From Eleginops maclovinus (taxonomy: Eukaryota; Chordata; Actinopteri; Perciformes; Eleginopidae), in assembly GCF_036324505.1 (NCBI RefSeq), contig NC_086357.1:24051293-24115292 (forward strand): a stretch of DNA of 64,000 bases, written 5' to 3'. Position numbers and translations under genes: made by a program. Numbering within the stretch: position 1 is the stretch's first letter; every line of letters starts with the position of its first letter. This document shows, in pieces, positions 27,796 through 40,717 of the stretch. The notes under the pieces were generated by a model. The model was not told the DNA's origin, made no database searches, and saw nothing but the letters and a program-made list of their open reading frames with translations.

Positions 27796-27845
27796 AGTAC
27801 AGTACTTGAGTAAACATATTTAGTTATTTTGCAGGTTGCATTTCT
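27796..27845. mobile_element. 'CCACCTCTG' MITE, right remnant of copy 2
   Basis: AGTACAGTACTTGAGTAAAC continues the MITE wording broken at 27300, supporting insertion of the 495 bp element into an older MITE copy. Confidence 0.45.
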
Positions 27846-29361
27846 GTAATACAACAGATGTATATTAGTGGCCCCTCTGGCTGCCTTTGCCTCGGACCCC
27901 TCAGTTGCAGCCTGAACCGTGTCCAGAGCGCAGAAGGAAAACAGGGCCAGCAGGAAGGAGTCGGGGCAGCGCTCAGGTCAGGGCCCTCTAGAGTTACAGT
28001 ACAGATGTCGTAGAGCGGTCGGTCCGGGAGTTTTTTCACATGGTAATTAAACTATACGATGTGTATATAAAGAGGTTCAGGCAGGAAATCCATCTCTGCT
28101 CGGCTCAGCACCTTACCTCCCTGCCTCCCCCTTTCCTCTCGCTGTACACCTACACCTTCCTGGACTACTTTCATGTGCAAAATATATGCTTTTGTTCTTG
28201 CTTAAAACCTATTTTTCCTCGATCCTGCACATATATGCATGCACACACGTGTTGGAACAGACATTCTTTATTTTCTTCACGTTCACCAACAGGTAATTAA
28301 TACAAATGACAGACGTGAAAGAGCTGCAGCAGGCATAATTGAATTACTCCAGGCAGTATAAAAGAGACTGATTGAGCAGTATTTCTCTCTGGTTTCAAAT
28401 GTTACAGTCAGATTTCAGTCAGTAATTCCTATTAAGTGTACATTACTGTAAGCCTGTAATACAGCAGTAAAACTCCACTAGTGAGTATTTTTATTGCAGT
28501 TGTATCAAATGACTACACGTGATGTGAAAGAGGTCGCTCGCAGTCATGAACCTTCATCCCGCAGCTGTATTGGGCATTATTTACCATAACCTAGCTCATT
28601 AATGGTATATATTTATAGTTTTTAGTCACGATCAAATACATTATCTGCTCGATGTGTGGAGCAACTATTTGCTAACACGCTAGCCATAACAACTTAATAA
28701 GGTATAGTCTAGAACTGGTAACTGTCAGCCAGCTTGTTTGACACTTTGCTAAATAAGCGAATTCCCTCACTCACAGAGTCAGATAAGAAGATTTACATTA
28801 CCATCATAGCTGTCTGCGAAATATGAAGCGAGTTTGTAAAGTTAACAATCTGTCTGTCTGCTCCCAGACTCTCATCCTTTTCCTTTACACCATTATGGTC
28901 ACTATCAGTGTTGTGTAATGGGAACCAATCATAGGAACCCACCATAGCATGACGTTAGCAGGGTGTTTGTGAGGCCAAGTGAGCGCATCACAGTTTCCCC
29001 TTTGGACAGAATGACAGCAGATGATCGCAGTAAAATGCTCTCAGACACGTCGTACACACACTGGACACTTGTTCTGTTGCTATTGTAAACAGAAACAAGC
29101 CTCAATGAGATTTTTTTCCATCACTCACTCAGCAAAACATGCTGGACCTCTCTTTCACACATAAAGACACACTGCCATTTAAATAGGCCAACACACACAG
29201 TCAGGATTTCTGCTGAAGAGCTGCGAGGGTACACAGTGTGTGTTGGAGATCTGTGGTGAGCTTCAGCAGGGTTTCATTTGCCAGCTCTCTGGCTGCCGCT
29301 GCTCAGCCTTATTGAAAACATCCCATGGAATTTCCTGACGCTGCCACGGCCTAGACACCCC

Positions 29362-29567
<206 letters not shown>

Positions 29568-30084
29568 TCTGTGTATGTTTGCAGCACACAGTCATATGAT
29601 CTGCCGAGATATTTATCGCCAAAAAGGGTAGTTACTGTCAAAAAATACACATGTAGCATTGTTTGTTTTGAAATGAGATCCAGTTGATGAAAGGTGATTG
29701 TGTGCATATGATCTGCTGCACAGACCCATAATAGTCCATTGTGCAGAGCCGAGCGGGCCCATGTGTTTTGCAGTCGTTTGTGGTGTTGTGGTGTTGAAGT
29801 GATGACTGAGGCAGAGAGCCGGCATGTCACTTTGTCTCCGTGGCTCTTCCTCTCGTGGCAGATCTGCTTTTCTCAGCCCTTTTTCTGCAGACTGCTCTCC
29901 AAGCTCTAATTCCATCTGTCTACCTGTCTGTCTCTCCTTCTCTGTCTGTCTGTCTTAAGCTGCTACCTTCCTGGTCTTTCCTTTTACAACTGCTTCTGTC
30001 TCGTCTCCTCTGCATCGTTGCTCTGCAGAGAAGACTATTGGTGCCTTCTTACTAACAGTTTGGACTTAACATACATTTACTTTT

Positions 30085-30245
30085 TGGGGGGCTTTTTGCC
30101 TTTAATCGGATAGGACAGTGGAGAGTGACAGGAAAGTGGGAGAAAGAGTCGGGGTGGGATCCGGAAAGGACCACGGGTCGGGAATCAAACCCAGGTCGCC
30201 GGCGTACGGTGCAGGGCCCCAGCCAGTTGCGCCACGGCCGGGGCC
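30085..30245 (-). mobile_element. tRNA-derived SINE with perfect 17 bp target-site duplication
   Basis: Read on the minus strand it begins GGCCCCGGCCGTGGCGCAAC. It has a pol III A-box-like TGGCGCAACTGG and a B-box-like GGTTTGATTCC about 40 bp later, then a non-tRNA body and an A-rich end. The 17-mer AACATACATTTACTTTT flanks it exactly at 30068-30084 and 30246-30262. The perfect duplication marks a relatively recent LINE-mediated insertion. The SINE family name is not certain. Confidence 0.9.
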
Positions 30246-30340
30246 AACATACATTTACTTTTAATTTCAAATATAGTGAAGTTTGGCCTAGAAGTTTAGT
30301 AGTGAAAACTTTGCATAGTTATTTGTTGTATAACAAAAAG

Positions 30341-30353
30341 AAGAAGAAGAAAA
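30341..30353. repeat. short (GAA)n
   Basis: Four GAA units in A-rich sequence. Confidence 0.7.
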
Positions 30354-31417
30354 TGCACATGTATTTGGAAATGTAATCACGGGAAAAAAGCAAAAACTAA
30401 AAGTATGGCTTATTATATTTAGTCCAATAAAAAAACGCCTTGTTTGCCATCTCTGAAATGCCTTAAGAAATACATATGCATTCGATTTAACACTTAGAGT
30501 TGTGGATATAATCATAGTTTTTACACACAATTATAAATACAGAAAAAAAGACTTGAGGAGATCTTTTCAATTATTTGTTTTTGTATACATTATTGTACTT
30601 AAAGTGCCGAGCAGACGTGTTTTTATTTACCCTTTTTATGGATGAGATTTTCTCTTTAAGATAAACAGATGTCCTTTTAAAATGGTAGAGATTTCTGATC
30701 TTTCCCACATCTTTCTACTGTATGTAAATATTGACAGTATATTTAAATAAACCCAATGTGTTTCTGCCCCATATGAGCAAGGCTGAGATGTAAGCACACA
30801 CTGTGCAGAATTAGCTCTATTGTAGTCTCCATGTAAGGTGGTCTTGTAAATGTTCAGGAATGTAACTGCGAGTTTTCGTGAAAACGTCTTATGGTAACTC
30901 TTAGCTACACTGCTTGGATTCCTCTAATGAAATCAACACAGCTCATTAGCTTGTTCACAGATTACACACTTCATTAGCAACTGAGAGAACATCTCATAGC
31001 AGTTTCAGAGCCAACCAGCCTAATGCTACATTTCATAAACACGTGGATGCCTCAGTCCTACTCGCTTTGATCTTTTGAGCGTTAACATCGCCCTACATGC
31101 ACATACAGCGAAAGCTTTGGACCAAACAAAACAAAACAAAGTTCCACTTCTTGGGACCTGCAGAACTGCTGGCTTTCTTACTTGGTAGTTAATTGCATTC
31201 ACCTGTTGTTCCAGGTGTAAATCACAGCCTGATTAAATGGTAACAATGAAAAGCAGCTGGCCTGTTGTCCTGAGACACCACTGATCTGAAACATACGTTG
31301 CTGCCAGCACACACACTCACAAACACACACTCGCGTCAGCAAGCTACATACAGTCACATGCCTACACACTTACTTTTATCTCTGAGCTCATGCCTGCCTG
31401 GCAGCACGTATGCCAGC

Positions 31418-31549
<132 letters not shown>

Positions 31550-31704
31550 CAACAAGATTTTTTTCTTTTTATCGAAAATAAATCTGTAGGAGGAGAGGAA
31601 ATGAATTGACGGTGCAAGAATGAGATGAGAAAGATAAGGGCTGCCACGAGCTCTGTGAGGATATCAAGGCTTCTTACAGCACATGCGTGTCTCTGTGTGT
31701 GTGT

Positions 31705-31708
<4 letters not shown>

Positions 31709-31786
<78 letters not shown>
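31709..31786. repeat. (GT)39 microsatellite
   Basis: A pure GT tract of 78 bp preceded by imperfect CTCTGTGTGT units. Confidence 0.98.
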
Positions 31787-31789
<3 letters not shown>

Positions 31790-31920
31790 TTTTTTTCTAC
31801 ATTATTGACCAGCTGCTCCTTATATTTTGATTGTCCCAGCAGGGAGAGATGGTAAAAACCACAGCTGACATGAAGGAAAACGAACAATGAAGACAGCTTT
31901 TAGTTTGCTTCCCTCAGCGT

Positions 31921-32182
31921 AAAGGGGCCCTATTCTGCTCATTCCAGGTTCATATTTGTAATGTGAGTCTCTACTGACATGTCTCCATGTTTTAATGTTC
32001 AAAAAGCTCTTTATTTTTCTCATACTGCCTGTGCTGCAGCACCTCTTTTCACCCTCCGTCTGAAACCAGAGCCCAGTCTGCTCTGATTGGTTAGCTGGCC
32101 GGCTCTGTCATGATTGGCCAACCTCTTAGAGATGTCCCACCCCTCAGCCTATCACGTACAATGTGTTGGAGCGCCAGCCAAC
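31921..32182 (+). mobile_element. 'GGGCCCTAT' MITE, copy 2 (3' truncated)
   Basis: It starts AAAGGGGCCCTATTCTGCTC. It runs through TTTTAATGTTCAAAAAGCTC and GAGCCCAGTCTGCTCTGATT to CAATGTGTTGGAGCGCCAGC, where similarity to the reverse complement of 27301-27795 stops. About half of the element is missing. Confidence 0.75.
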
Positions 32183-33689
32183 TTTCTCACTTTCCCTCTC
32201 TGCATCCTTCTGTTTTTTTCCACACCTCACTCACTTTCTGTCTGCCCACCATGACAGCTTTCTGCAGAAGCATGCTCACAGTCTTAATATTTAAATGTGG
32301 GGAATCACTTCAGGGCTTCCAACACTGTAGCAATAAACTCGCCCTCCAGCCTCTCTGACATGGACGGGTGTCAGGTCCACCGCATGCAGCAGTTTGGATC
32401 CCCCTCTAACTCTCTTGATGTCCGTATTTGACCAGAACCTCGACTGTAACTTGGACACGAACCGCCCAATGAAAAGCCGTCACTCGTAACACCTCGGTGT
32501 GGAGCGGGCAGATGTACAGATATCGTACCGCATGCATAGGAAGTGAAGTCATTATGGAGATGAGGAATGAGTGTGATGTGGAATTCACCGTCCTGGCTTG
32601 TTAGATTAACCCAGCAAGTGAAAAAGACTCAAGGCAAAGGTTCAAGTACTTCTGAAGGGCCGTGGGTAGCTGCTGCTCGGCTGTTAATCCAAAAGCTGCT
32701 GTGTGATTTATAGAGGGATCCCAGTACTGTAAAACTAGAAAATGGAAACGCACAGCACGGCGCAGGGATGCTGGGGCTGTTAAAATCTCTGTTGCATTAC
32801 TCATGTGTTGTTGATGGAAAGAGCAGTGATGCTACCCAGGATCAGTCAGAGAGATTTCCACCACACAGGTAAACAACTACACGTGCTCCCGCTGTTAGAC
32901 AACAACACTGGAACAGGAATTAATGGAAAAACCTGCATCATTCATGGTAATCATAACAAATGAAGACACTAAGATACAACACATTATTTGATGTCATGAG
33001 TAGAAAATGATGTCTCCTTTGCAGCCACTGGACGTCAACTATGCGCTCTGTTTCACTCAGTAATTGATGCTATAAAAGCTTTTGTTCTGTCATTACACGT
33101 GTAGTCATAAGAGCGCCATTTAGTGTTTGAAATGTAAAGTATTTTCAATGATCAATCAGTCTTTTATTTACTTTATAAAGTAGGCTTCTTATTTCTAGCC
33201 GGCAACCATGTTTTTGTGGCCTGGTATGATCTTTAGAAAATAATTAACCTTCAACTCATAACATTTATTAATGGGCCTTACAATTTAGCAGACAAACACA
33301 CAGCAAATTCTTATGTATTCTTTACTATTTTGGGGAAAAAGCCAATGCAAACTACATCACCTCCAAACACCACAGTATTGCCATTTTTAGAGCCTCGTGC
33401 ATACTGTTTCTAATTGGAGGATTGCAATTGAAATGCTTTGCTGAGCGATGATTGGACAGTCTCTATTTGGTGGCAGGGTTTATCAAATAGTCACTTAAAC
33501 AACTACAGAAGGTTTCGGAGTGACGTGGTAGGCAGCCTTCTCCGTCATCACCACCAGCAACACACTAAATGAGGGAATATCTCCAACACAGTTCAAAGAT
33601 GACTTGATTCATCTGCCCCGGTGGTCCAACAACTGATATGTTATATTACATTCCATACAGAAGTCCCTCTCTACACGTCAATACCATAG

Positions 33690-33800
33690 ACAAGCCAATG
33701 GGAGAAGTTTTAGAGTTAAATATCTTGCCCAATGACATTTTGATTGCAGGAGCTGGACGTCTACCAATCACCCTTCCATTGGTAGACGTCCATTTCCCCC
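33690..33800 (-). mobile_element. decayed tRNA-type SINE fragment with hairpin
   Basis: TATCTTGCCCAATGACATTT, then AGCTGG and CCTTCCATTGGTAGACG resemble the antisense of a common teleost tRNA-derived SINE. The usual B-box region is replaced by a perfect 15 bp inverted repeat (see findings). Family call is tentative. Confidence 0.45.
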
Positions 33801-35699
33801 CGAGCCATATCCGCCCTGATAGTTTTTCCTTTAATTTGTCAACCTTTCGACACATAAACACACAAACACATGGAGACGAGAGGAATTTTCCACATCACCT
33901 CAGCCTACCCACACATTTTCAAACAAATCTGAAGAGGAACCCTCCCATTGTAAACCGTGAAGTCGATTTTATTGTTCTTTACTTTATTCTCATCTCTCTT
34001 TCATCTGCTGCTCGGATGACCTGAAGGCTACCGCTTGTGGTGTTTGGACCCTTAAAGTAACAGTTCCCAGCATGCAGTCTGACTAAGGTGGGAGATGTGC
34101 GTCAATGCAATCCTTCTGGCCCACTGATAACATTTTTCTCTATCTATCTAATCCCTCCCCTCCTCTATTCACTCCCTCGAGTATTTCTACATATCCATCC
34201 TATTTCTACTTTCCTCCCTTTTTCTTTCTTACTGTCTGTGCTCTGATTGCAATTGTTGTATGAGGTGGTCTGCTTTCAAGACATGTGGTATGTTTTTAAA
34301 CCATAAGCACGCATCAGCTGACCCATTATTTACCCAGTGTAATTGCGACCACATTTGTTTTGCAAAAAAAAAAAAAACTGAATTCTCTTCCTCAGTTCTT
34401 GGACCAACCAGAGAGATATGCAACATCTTCACCCTGTGAAACAAATTCATACACAAACGTGCATGGAAAATTAGATGAGAGGGGAAAAACTGACGGACAG
34501 AAAGTAAAAACAAAGAGAGGATAGCACAGACGCTTTAAAAAGACATGATGCAGAGTGGAACAGCCAGACAGATAAAGAGATAGTCCGGAGACAAGAGGCG
34601 GCTTCAGTAAACACAGACGGACAAGAGGAGAAGTGGAGTGCATTAAGTCGCTACTGTAAGTGGAAATCAGCATTGAAAGGTTATTAAACAGAGGAGTAAC
34701 TGGGTCATTAACTCTGCTCTCAGGAGCCATGGGAGGGGAAACACCCTGCAAGGTAGAGCACACACTGCAAAAAGTTACCTCAAAAAGGAATCTCTCTTTG
34801 CTAAGAAAATACTTAATTCATCTCTGCTTCATTAGAGTGATGACAGCAGCGGGTTGGCGTGATGTGTGGAAGTGGTTTTAAGTGGTTTTAAGCCACTTTA
34901 CCGCAAGTAACGCTGCTTCTGTCTTCAACTCAACCACAGATCACTCTGCAGACTGAGTTTTACACCATGATAACCATAATGTTTGCTCCTATATCCACAC
35001 TACAAATGAATTAAAGGCAATTATAACAGAAAACCCTGTAATGCACCTTCACGATTCGAATCGTAACGTAATGTACCCGAAAAACTCGAAACCATTGAAT
35101 TTTTGGTACACCGTTGATGCACTGATACAGTAAGTGTGTAAACACTTTGACATCGGAGCAATGTCGTAAGGTTTAGGCAAGAGTTCTCCTCGGTTAAGGT
35201 TAGGAAGTAAGTCAACACGTCCCGTCTCTTGCTTCATCTCACTTTAGACTTTTCCAGTATTTAACCAAGACCGCGATGTTTCCCTAACTGAGAGCTCTGA
35301 GCGAGTGCCTGGACATTACCATAAAAACATTCATCCTTGGAAATAGAGGAACTGCTCACAGCTGCAGAACATCAAAACTATGTGCTAATGGCGACGCACC
35401 ACGAGGAAACAATAAGTATTATATCCTTGGAATAACATTGTGCCTTCTCTGTGTTTTGTTTAATTGGATGAGGTCTTCTAAAGTCATGTTTTCAATTAGA
35501 TTTAAGTCTGTGATTGAAAACACAAAGTATTTAGCCCTATATATTCAGTCTATGATTTAGCCTCACCTTAATACTTCTTTGATGGCTGCCACAGGATTGT
35601 TGACATCTGGATTCATCTTCTTATTTATAGACACATGCATTTCCTAGCATTTGGACTAACTTTGGTGTAAATATATTATCTTTTTCATTTACACACAAC

Positions 35700-35880
35700 A
35701 TCTATCGCACGTCTGTCCGTCCTGGGAGAGGGATCCCTCTTCTGTTGCTCTCCCCGAGGTCTCTTCCATTTCCCCCCGTTAACTGGGGGGCGTTTCTTTG
35801 GAAGTTTTTCATTGTCCGATATCCACTGAGACAAATGTAACATGTGTGATATTGGGCTGTATAAATACACTTTGATTGAT
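35700..35880. repeat. teleost dispersed repeat (GTCCTGGGAGAGGGATCCCT type)
   Basis: CTGTCCGTCCTGGGAGAGGG, CTCTCCCCGAGGTCTCTTCC and GATATTGGGCTGTATAAATA are landmarks of a widespread fish repeat often found in UTRs and introns. I recognise the pattern but cannot assign the class. Confidence 0.6.
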
Positions 35881-36400
35881 GTAGCATGGACACACTGACA
35901 TTACATTTTTGCACGATGGCTTCCCTCTTGTTCCACTTCTGTTGCCGTTTTTCTTTCAATATTATTTTTCTTCAATAACTTCCTGTAGAAGACACTTGAT
36001 GTTTACACCACAAAATAGAGTTCTCTGTTTGCTAAAGCTATGAAAAGAAGCTGAAATTAGTGTACGTCACATCAAATAACTTATTCTTTATTCCACATAT
36101 TTGTGAACCAGCAATAACCTCCGTATTTAAGTAACAACACCATAGTTATTTTCACCCAGATTCTGACTTATTAATTACTTAACCTTGCCACATCTGCAGT
36201 TATTTTAACCCGAACCATGTCATTTTCCTAATCCAAACAGAGTCGTTAGTTATTTTTTAATCATTTTAATGCATACATCAAGCTTAATTGGACACGTGCT
36301 GCTGGACCTTTGCAGGAGACTGCAGAAATTGAGGAATAACTCTTTGGAAGGAACCATTGTATGAGGATAGGTTGCTTTGTACTATGACTGCCTCCCACAC

Positions 36401-36418
36401 TCAGCAGCAGCAGCAGCA
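36401..36418. repeat. (CAG)n short trinucleotide repeat
   Basis: About five CAG units in non-coding intron sequence. Confidence 0.9.
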
Positions 36419-36877
36419 CGTTTTGTAGTGTACTACCAATGCTGTCAGCAGGGGAGCGATTAGCAGTCAGCTGAGCGCTCATTACATCGTGGATGGAGCA
36501 GCTGATTGCTGGGCCTGCTCTCTGCTTCAGAAGCACCACACTGTTTACTGTCTGGATACACCAAAAACAAACACCCCAGCCCAGCCTCCCACACACACTC
36601 AAACCCACTCACAGTCAAGTGTACGGAAAAAGCTATTATCTGTACCATTCACTCAGCCACACACACAGGGATGAACCACGAGAGCACAGAAACAAACAAA
36701 ACACATGTCAGATGAAAAGCTGCTGAACAAGCTTTTTCCATAAGTCATAATTTGGAGGAAAAAAACATTTGTTTGTTGGACAAATTGTCCCAAATCAAGG
36801 AGAACCATCCATTCCTTCAATTTCATTTCAAACAACAAGTTACCAGAGTTTGACAAGTGGTGGTTTTCACCCTGAGG

Positions 36878-36878
<1 letters not shown>

Positions 36879-36912
<34 letters not shown>

Positions 36913-36924
36913 TGTGTGTGTGTG
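36879..36924. repeat. (TG)n with one TC interruption
   Basis: A TG tract of about 46 bp ending in a run of G. Confidence 0.95.
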
Positions 36925-38276
36925 GGGGGCATGTGTGCATAAGTGTATGATTGTAGTTTATTCTCATCTGTGTTTAGCCCTGCGTTGCAGACATAAGCGT
37001 TTGATTTGCCAGCCTGTGTGTGTGTGTGTGTCTGTTTGTATGTGGATGCAATAAGTTGTTTAAGGAGTAGGTGCATGTTTACAGCATACTGAAAACAACA
37101 AATACTAAAAAGGGATCCTGAGCAGATTAAGTGCTTTAAGAACGTCAGATTTACAACAGGTGTGTCCGAGAAATGGAAAACATGTGGTCGTCTGCAGGCG
37201 GAGAAGGAAAACTACAATTTCATCATGCAAACAAACACACACCGCTCTGTCTGAGTGCGTTATGCAAAACAGCTGAGCGAAGGAAGTAGAGTCAGCACAT
37301 CAAACACGCAGCCTTACCTCACACCCGGCCGAACACACAGGAGGCGCTCCGCTCGGCCCCCGGCTGCAGCAGTTAATGAAATAGCTGCTTGACACAGATA
37401 TGAGGAGGTTGAATCTGTCAGCGTGCGGTCACTGAAAGAGCCGGGTCGGGCCCCTGTGTGTTGTTAGGAGAAAGAGATGAAAGAAAGGAGAGAAGAATGC
37501 GAGAAAGGAACGGAATTGGTAGTAGTAAAGGTATTTCTGATGCGGTACTTCTTGAGTATGTACATTTAGGAAGTGATTTGAATTATATTACTGTCTAAAC
37601 TGTTTAAATCAACTGTGGAGGAAATCCTTTGTAGTTCTTCCCTAAGCATGGCATCACAAACAGGCTACTATCACTTTGCCGGAATGTGCAGCAAAGCGGT
37701 GATTTGAGCAGAATGTTAACAATGCTGACAATTGACATTTTGGCCTGATGGGGGAAAAAGTGAGTCACCAAAAGTCATTACAATTCATCTTAAGGTGCAA
37801 ACCAACACATGTAACAGCAATTTATTGTTAATAAATGTCTTAATTTGGTGGTTATCGTTGCTATTTAATGAGTTTAATGTGTGATCTGAAAGCTAATGTG
37901 TAACTGTAACTGTCTTATGTTTAGAAAGGGGTGTGAATCTCTGGTATCCCACAATTTGATTGATGTCTTTGAACACAATTTAAAAATATTGCAGGTTATA
38001 TAAAAACTCGTTAAGCTAAGGTTCGTTTTTTTCTATTTTTTCAGAATTTCTAAAATAGGTTTTGTCCAAAATAAAACTGGTATTTGCAGGACTTTTTCAA
38101 CAAATTAAACAATTCCTGAAATAACGATGAACTGGTATCTATAATAATATGTATTTTGTAGAAAAAACAATTATTTTTTGATCGATTTTCCCCCAACCAT
38201 ACATTTCAGTCTCAGTACCCTGTCCTCACTTCTGTAATTGGTATTAAGTCTGCGTAGGTACTGCAAAGGAAAAACA

Positions 38277-38280
<4 letters not shown>

Positions 38281-38319
<39 letters not shown>

Positions 38320-38336
38320 ACACACACACACACACA
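38281..38336. repeat. (CA)n with one CTGA interruption
   Basis: A CA tract of 56 bp interrupted once near 38318. Confidence 0.95.
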
Positions 38337-38553
38337 AATAGATACACCCACCTTCACCCAGACAAAACCTCACACCCTCCCCTCGGTGTAATCCCATGTG
38401 ATCTCGCCGATGCTCTGTTGTTAGAAGCCTCCTCTCACTCTGCAGCCTCTCCCAGCGCTGCCTTTGAACTCGGCTGCCAAGAAAGTGTAACGCGACGTGC
38501 CTCTCTCTCTGACTCTCAGGAATGATCAGGAACATTATAATGATAAAATTGGC

Positions 38554-38574
38554 GGGGGGGGGGGGGGGGGGGGG
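38554..38574. repeat. 21-base G run
   Basis: Poly-G on the sense strand of the trabd2b intron. It is a candidate G-quadruplex sequence and a likely sequencing weak spot. Confidence 0.95.
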
Positions 38575-38669
38575 TGAGGAGCTGAGTGGGAGCAGAAGGC
38601 CCTGACACAAAGCGAGTGAGAGGCTTGAGTATTGTCAACGTGTTGTTAATAAGCTGCATGAGAGAAACG

Positions 38670-38771
<102 letters not shown>

Positions 38772-39037
38772 GGGAGATGATGTCAGGCTACATTACAACT
38801 TATTGCTGAGTTGAGTGACACAGGATTATCGGCTGGGAGGAATAAAAAAAAGGAGCCTTTATCAGCGTGGGGTTGGGCCCGCGTGTTTGATGTTGGTCTG
38901 AAGGAATCGTATACAAGGTGCAGGACAGAGTTTGACAGTATGGGGGTCATCACAGAGGAACAAGTGGGCTCAGAAGATGAAGAGCAAAGAGAATCCACAA
39001 TCCTACAGCAGGATAACTGTTATCGGATGGATAAATT

Positions 39038-39616
39038 AGGGCTGAGAGGTGTGAAGAAAATGTCCAATTTCCAATTTCCTCAAAATGTATATCATGACGA
39101 TATTGTAGTGTTTGCTATTGTATTGCTTTAAGACAGGCGTGTCCAAACTGCGGCCCGTTGTCCATTTTTAATCGCCCCCCAGCAAATTATAAAAGTACAA
39201 TGGAATATGGCTCACACCTGAAACTGTATTGTACTTCTCTCATATTTCCCCTTATAATAAGCAATCTGAGGCTTCTGTTTGAAGGAATGAGCTGCCAACA
39301 CATTTTGTAAGAACATAAATGAAACCCGATGGAAGCTGTGATGTAGGCTGTTTGTTTTCTTAAATCATATTCAAGTATAAAGCATCATTTGATTGATTTT
39401 ACTAACTTAAAACTTAACTTAAGAGGCAATATACCCCACCTCTAGTGAGGGGCCAAGCCCTTCGAATAGTTTTCTGTATCTGGCCCTCAGGGGAAAGTTT
39501 GGACACCCCTGCTGCATGACTAAGAGCATTATTTTACGGTAATGCAGCTTTATGAACTAGAAACATCCAGTCTTATATCATGACATCAATACAATATCGA
39601 TTTATTGCCAAGCCCT
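39038..39616. mobile_element. 'AGGGCTG' MITE interrupted by a second element
   Basis: It begins AGGGCTGAGAGGTGTG and ends ATATCGATTTATTGCCAAGCCCT, inverted termini like those of the copy at 44770-45095. The interior is split by the hAT-like element at 39134-39511. Boundaries are approximate. Confidence 0.5.
39134..39511. mobile_element. non-autonomous hAT-like transposon with CAGG(C/G)GTGTCCAAAC termini
   Basis: The left end CAGGCGTGTCCAAACTGCGG and the right end GGAAAGTTTGGACACCCCTG form an inverted repeat of about 16 bp with one or two mismatches. CAGGGGTGTCCAAAC-type ends are characteristic of hAT-superfamily MITEs. The flanking octamers CTTTAAGA and CTGCATGA agree at 5 of 8 positions, a worn target duplication. 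The 378 bp body has no coding frame. Confidence 0.8.
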
Positions 39617-39804
39617 TGGATTTTTTGTTTTGTTTGGAGGGGTTTACTAAATATTGGATGTTGATTCTGCATCAAATTTTAAGCATTAAAAAAAAATCGT
39701 TCTAGGTTATTTTCATTCTTACAGACAACCTGCATGCTCAGCAGACACAATTCAGTTGCCTTACTTCACTTAGATCTGAAATCTTTTTCTCTTGTCTTTT
39801 TCAG

Positions 39805-39901
39805 GTCACTTCCTGGGGAACCACAGCGTGCTGGAGATCCTGAGGCAGGAAGGCTATGAGATCGTCCATGTGCATCCCAGTCACCCAGAGCCAGACACAG
39901 A
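39805..39901 (+). CDS. trabd2b: trabd2b (TIKI2) coding exon completing the catalytic GAGH motif
   Basis: This 97 bp exon completes Gly108 and encodes residues 109-139 plus two bases of codon 140. The acceptor is TTTTTCAG at 39804 and the donor is GA/GTGAGT at 39902, phase 2. It reads HFLGNHSVLEILRQEGYEIV. With the previous exon this gives GAGHFLG, the C-terminal GxxH motif of the TraB/TIKI superfamily, where the histidine is a proposed metal ligand. A sequon N113-H-S lies just after it. The folded protease domain ends at about residue 130; the following HVHPSHPEPDTE begins the linker. Only in-frame joining of this short exon restores the motif, which supports both splice sites. Confidence 0.96.
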
Positions 39902-40675
39902 GTGAGTAAGCAGAGGAGAGCGTAACAAAAGGCAGAGCGTGTCATTTCATTAAAGCACTGTGGTTACAAAGAAACAAATAAAATATCTGCTGTAGAAAGT
40001 CATAAAAAGCTGACAAATGTTATGGTTACACATTTTAAATATCTGCTGAATAAATAAGAGTGATTGTGTGACATTACTGAACATATAATGTTGTAATGTA
40101 ATAAATGCAGTGGTCAGTCACACGTTTCACTTCAAACTTGCAGATTCTGACAAGAAAAAGACAAAAGCAGGTGGGATTCTGTGCTAGCATCACACCAATA
40201 ATGTATGGATTGTGAAACGGAGCATTTGTGCACTCTTAGCTCTTGGCAGGCGTGCAGATATATGTGGACATCCATCAACTCAGCCAGTCCACATCCGTCT
40301 CGTTCTCCATGGAATCGAGCTATTTAACCTCGGTAGTTTTTTTAGAGTGAAGCGCAGACACGGTCCAAATTGTGCTCTGTAACATATGAAGCTAAGCTAC
40401 GCGGGAATCCTTTGATACTTCCTCAACTCCCTCAACTTCCTCCCCTCTCTCTCCCGCCTGCCAAAGGGCGAGCTGCCAGTGGTGGTTCTGCCTGTTCTCA
40501 GCAGCCACTGGTACCAGGGTCAACACAAACACACACTTAAGCATCTAAGTGTGTGTTGGGAGGGTGAGTGGAGGAATGCACGGTGCCAAGGAGGGTTTAA
40601 CACACACTCAAACTAGCACGGGAGGCACGCAACATTTTTGCACAAAAACCTTTCCACAAACGCTCTTAATATCTC

Positions 40676-40677
<2 letters not shown>

Positions 40678-40715
<38 letters not shown>
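40678..40715. repeat. (TG)n microsatellite
   Basis: A TG tract of about 38 bp. Confidence 0.97.

Positions 40716-40717
<2 letters not shown>

Noticed and set aside
35050..35070. Short palindrome CGATTCGAATCG
   Set aside because: A 12 bp palindrome is common by chance. A decayed MITE end is possible, but no partner terminus was found.
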